Part shown: positions 14,803-14,836 of the stretch, piece by piece | Numbering within the stretch: position 1 is the stretch's first letter | How the letters are laid out: every line of letters starts with the position of its first letter | NCBI GenBank assembly: GCA_028875955.1 | Contig: JAGWTX010000009.1 | Coordinates: 1-14,836, forward strand | Reading direction: 5' to 3' | Source of the DNA: Bacteroidota bacterium | GTDB lineage: Bacteria > Bacteroidota > Bacteroidia > Chitinophagales > Chitinophagaceae | Length of the DNA stretch: 14,836 nt | Made by a program: the position numbers and the translations under genes | Notes under the pieces: model-generated | Seen by the model: the letters and a program-made list of their open reading frames with translations, nothing else | Databases searched by the model: none | What the model was told of the DNA's origin: nothing

Positions 14803-14831
14803 GCCCCGATGTCTATCGGGGCTTCTTTTTT
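14803..14831 (+). terminator. Intrinsic terminator near the right edge
   Basis: GCCCCGAT (14803-14810) and ATCGGGGC (14815-14822) form a perfect 8-bp stem with a GTCT loop, followed by TTCTTTTTT. It lies about 140 bases after the barrel-gene stop, with no gene between, so it probably ends that transcript. Confidence 0.8.
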
Positions 14832-14836
14832 CCGGA

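Noticed and set aside
1..14836. Search by eye for CRISPR repeats, tRNA genes, transposase or integrase genes, toxin-antitoxin pairs and defence genes.
   Set aside because: None was seen; every long open frame with family-like features belongs to core or envelope functions, so no novel defence or mobile system is claimed.

Overview
The window looks like an ordinary chromosomal segment of a member of the Bacteroidota, most likely a Chitinophagaceae-type bacterium (the family is inference). Four things support this. Five genes have an exact TAnnTTTG element, the Bacteroidota -7 box, upstream of their start. Shine-Dalgarno sequences are mostly absent. There is a large outer-membrane beta-barrel protein with an N-terminal carboxypeptidase-regulatory-like domain. 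Several proteins are Bacteroidota-type variants (ThrRS, the short arginine-decarboxylase-like enzyme, the long Lgt). I see no tRNA, rRNA, insertion sequence, phage gene, CRISPR array or integration scar, and base composition looks uniform.

Layout. Positions 1-289 (minus) hold the N-terminal part of a secreted protein that runs off the left edge. Positions 434-3907 (plus) are the conserved translation cluster thrS-infC-rpmI-rplT. An intrinsic terminator after infC and a 294-bp gap with its own -7 box separate thrS-infC from rpmI-rplT. A second strong terminator follows rplT. Positions 4041-5471 (plus) encode a fold-III PLP decarboxylase, probably arginine decarboxylase, convergent with a membrane GT2 glycosyltransferase (5490-6662, minus). 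A small secreted NTF2/SnoaL-like protein (6910-7365, plus) meets, stop codon to stop codon, a three-gene minus-strand operon: TraB/GumN-like protein, ECF sigma factor and four-helix membrane protein (9390 down to 7362). Hsp20 (9531-9959, minus) has its own terminator and is divergent from a bacilliredoxin (10196-10612, plus). Then come a diverged Lgt-type membrane protein (10787-11950, plus) and an 819-residue outer-membrane beta-barrel protein (12202-14661, plus). A terminator lies near the right edge.

How the genes fit together. The left third is housekeeping translation. The rest is envelope and stress biology: polyamine-type decarboxylation, envelope glycosyl transfer, a putative sigma/membrane-regulator pair, a small chaperone, a bacillithiol-type redox protein, lipoprotein modification and an outer-membrane barrel.

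I found no clearly new multi-gene system. The items most worth a second look are: the Lgt homologue lacking two residues of the usual active-site signatures; a nested dyad lying on the promoter of the barrel gene; the long structured leader of rpmI-rplT; and the TraB/sigma/membrane-protein operon, whose third member does not look like a classical anti-sigma factor.
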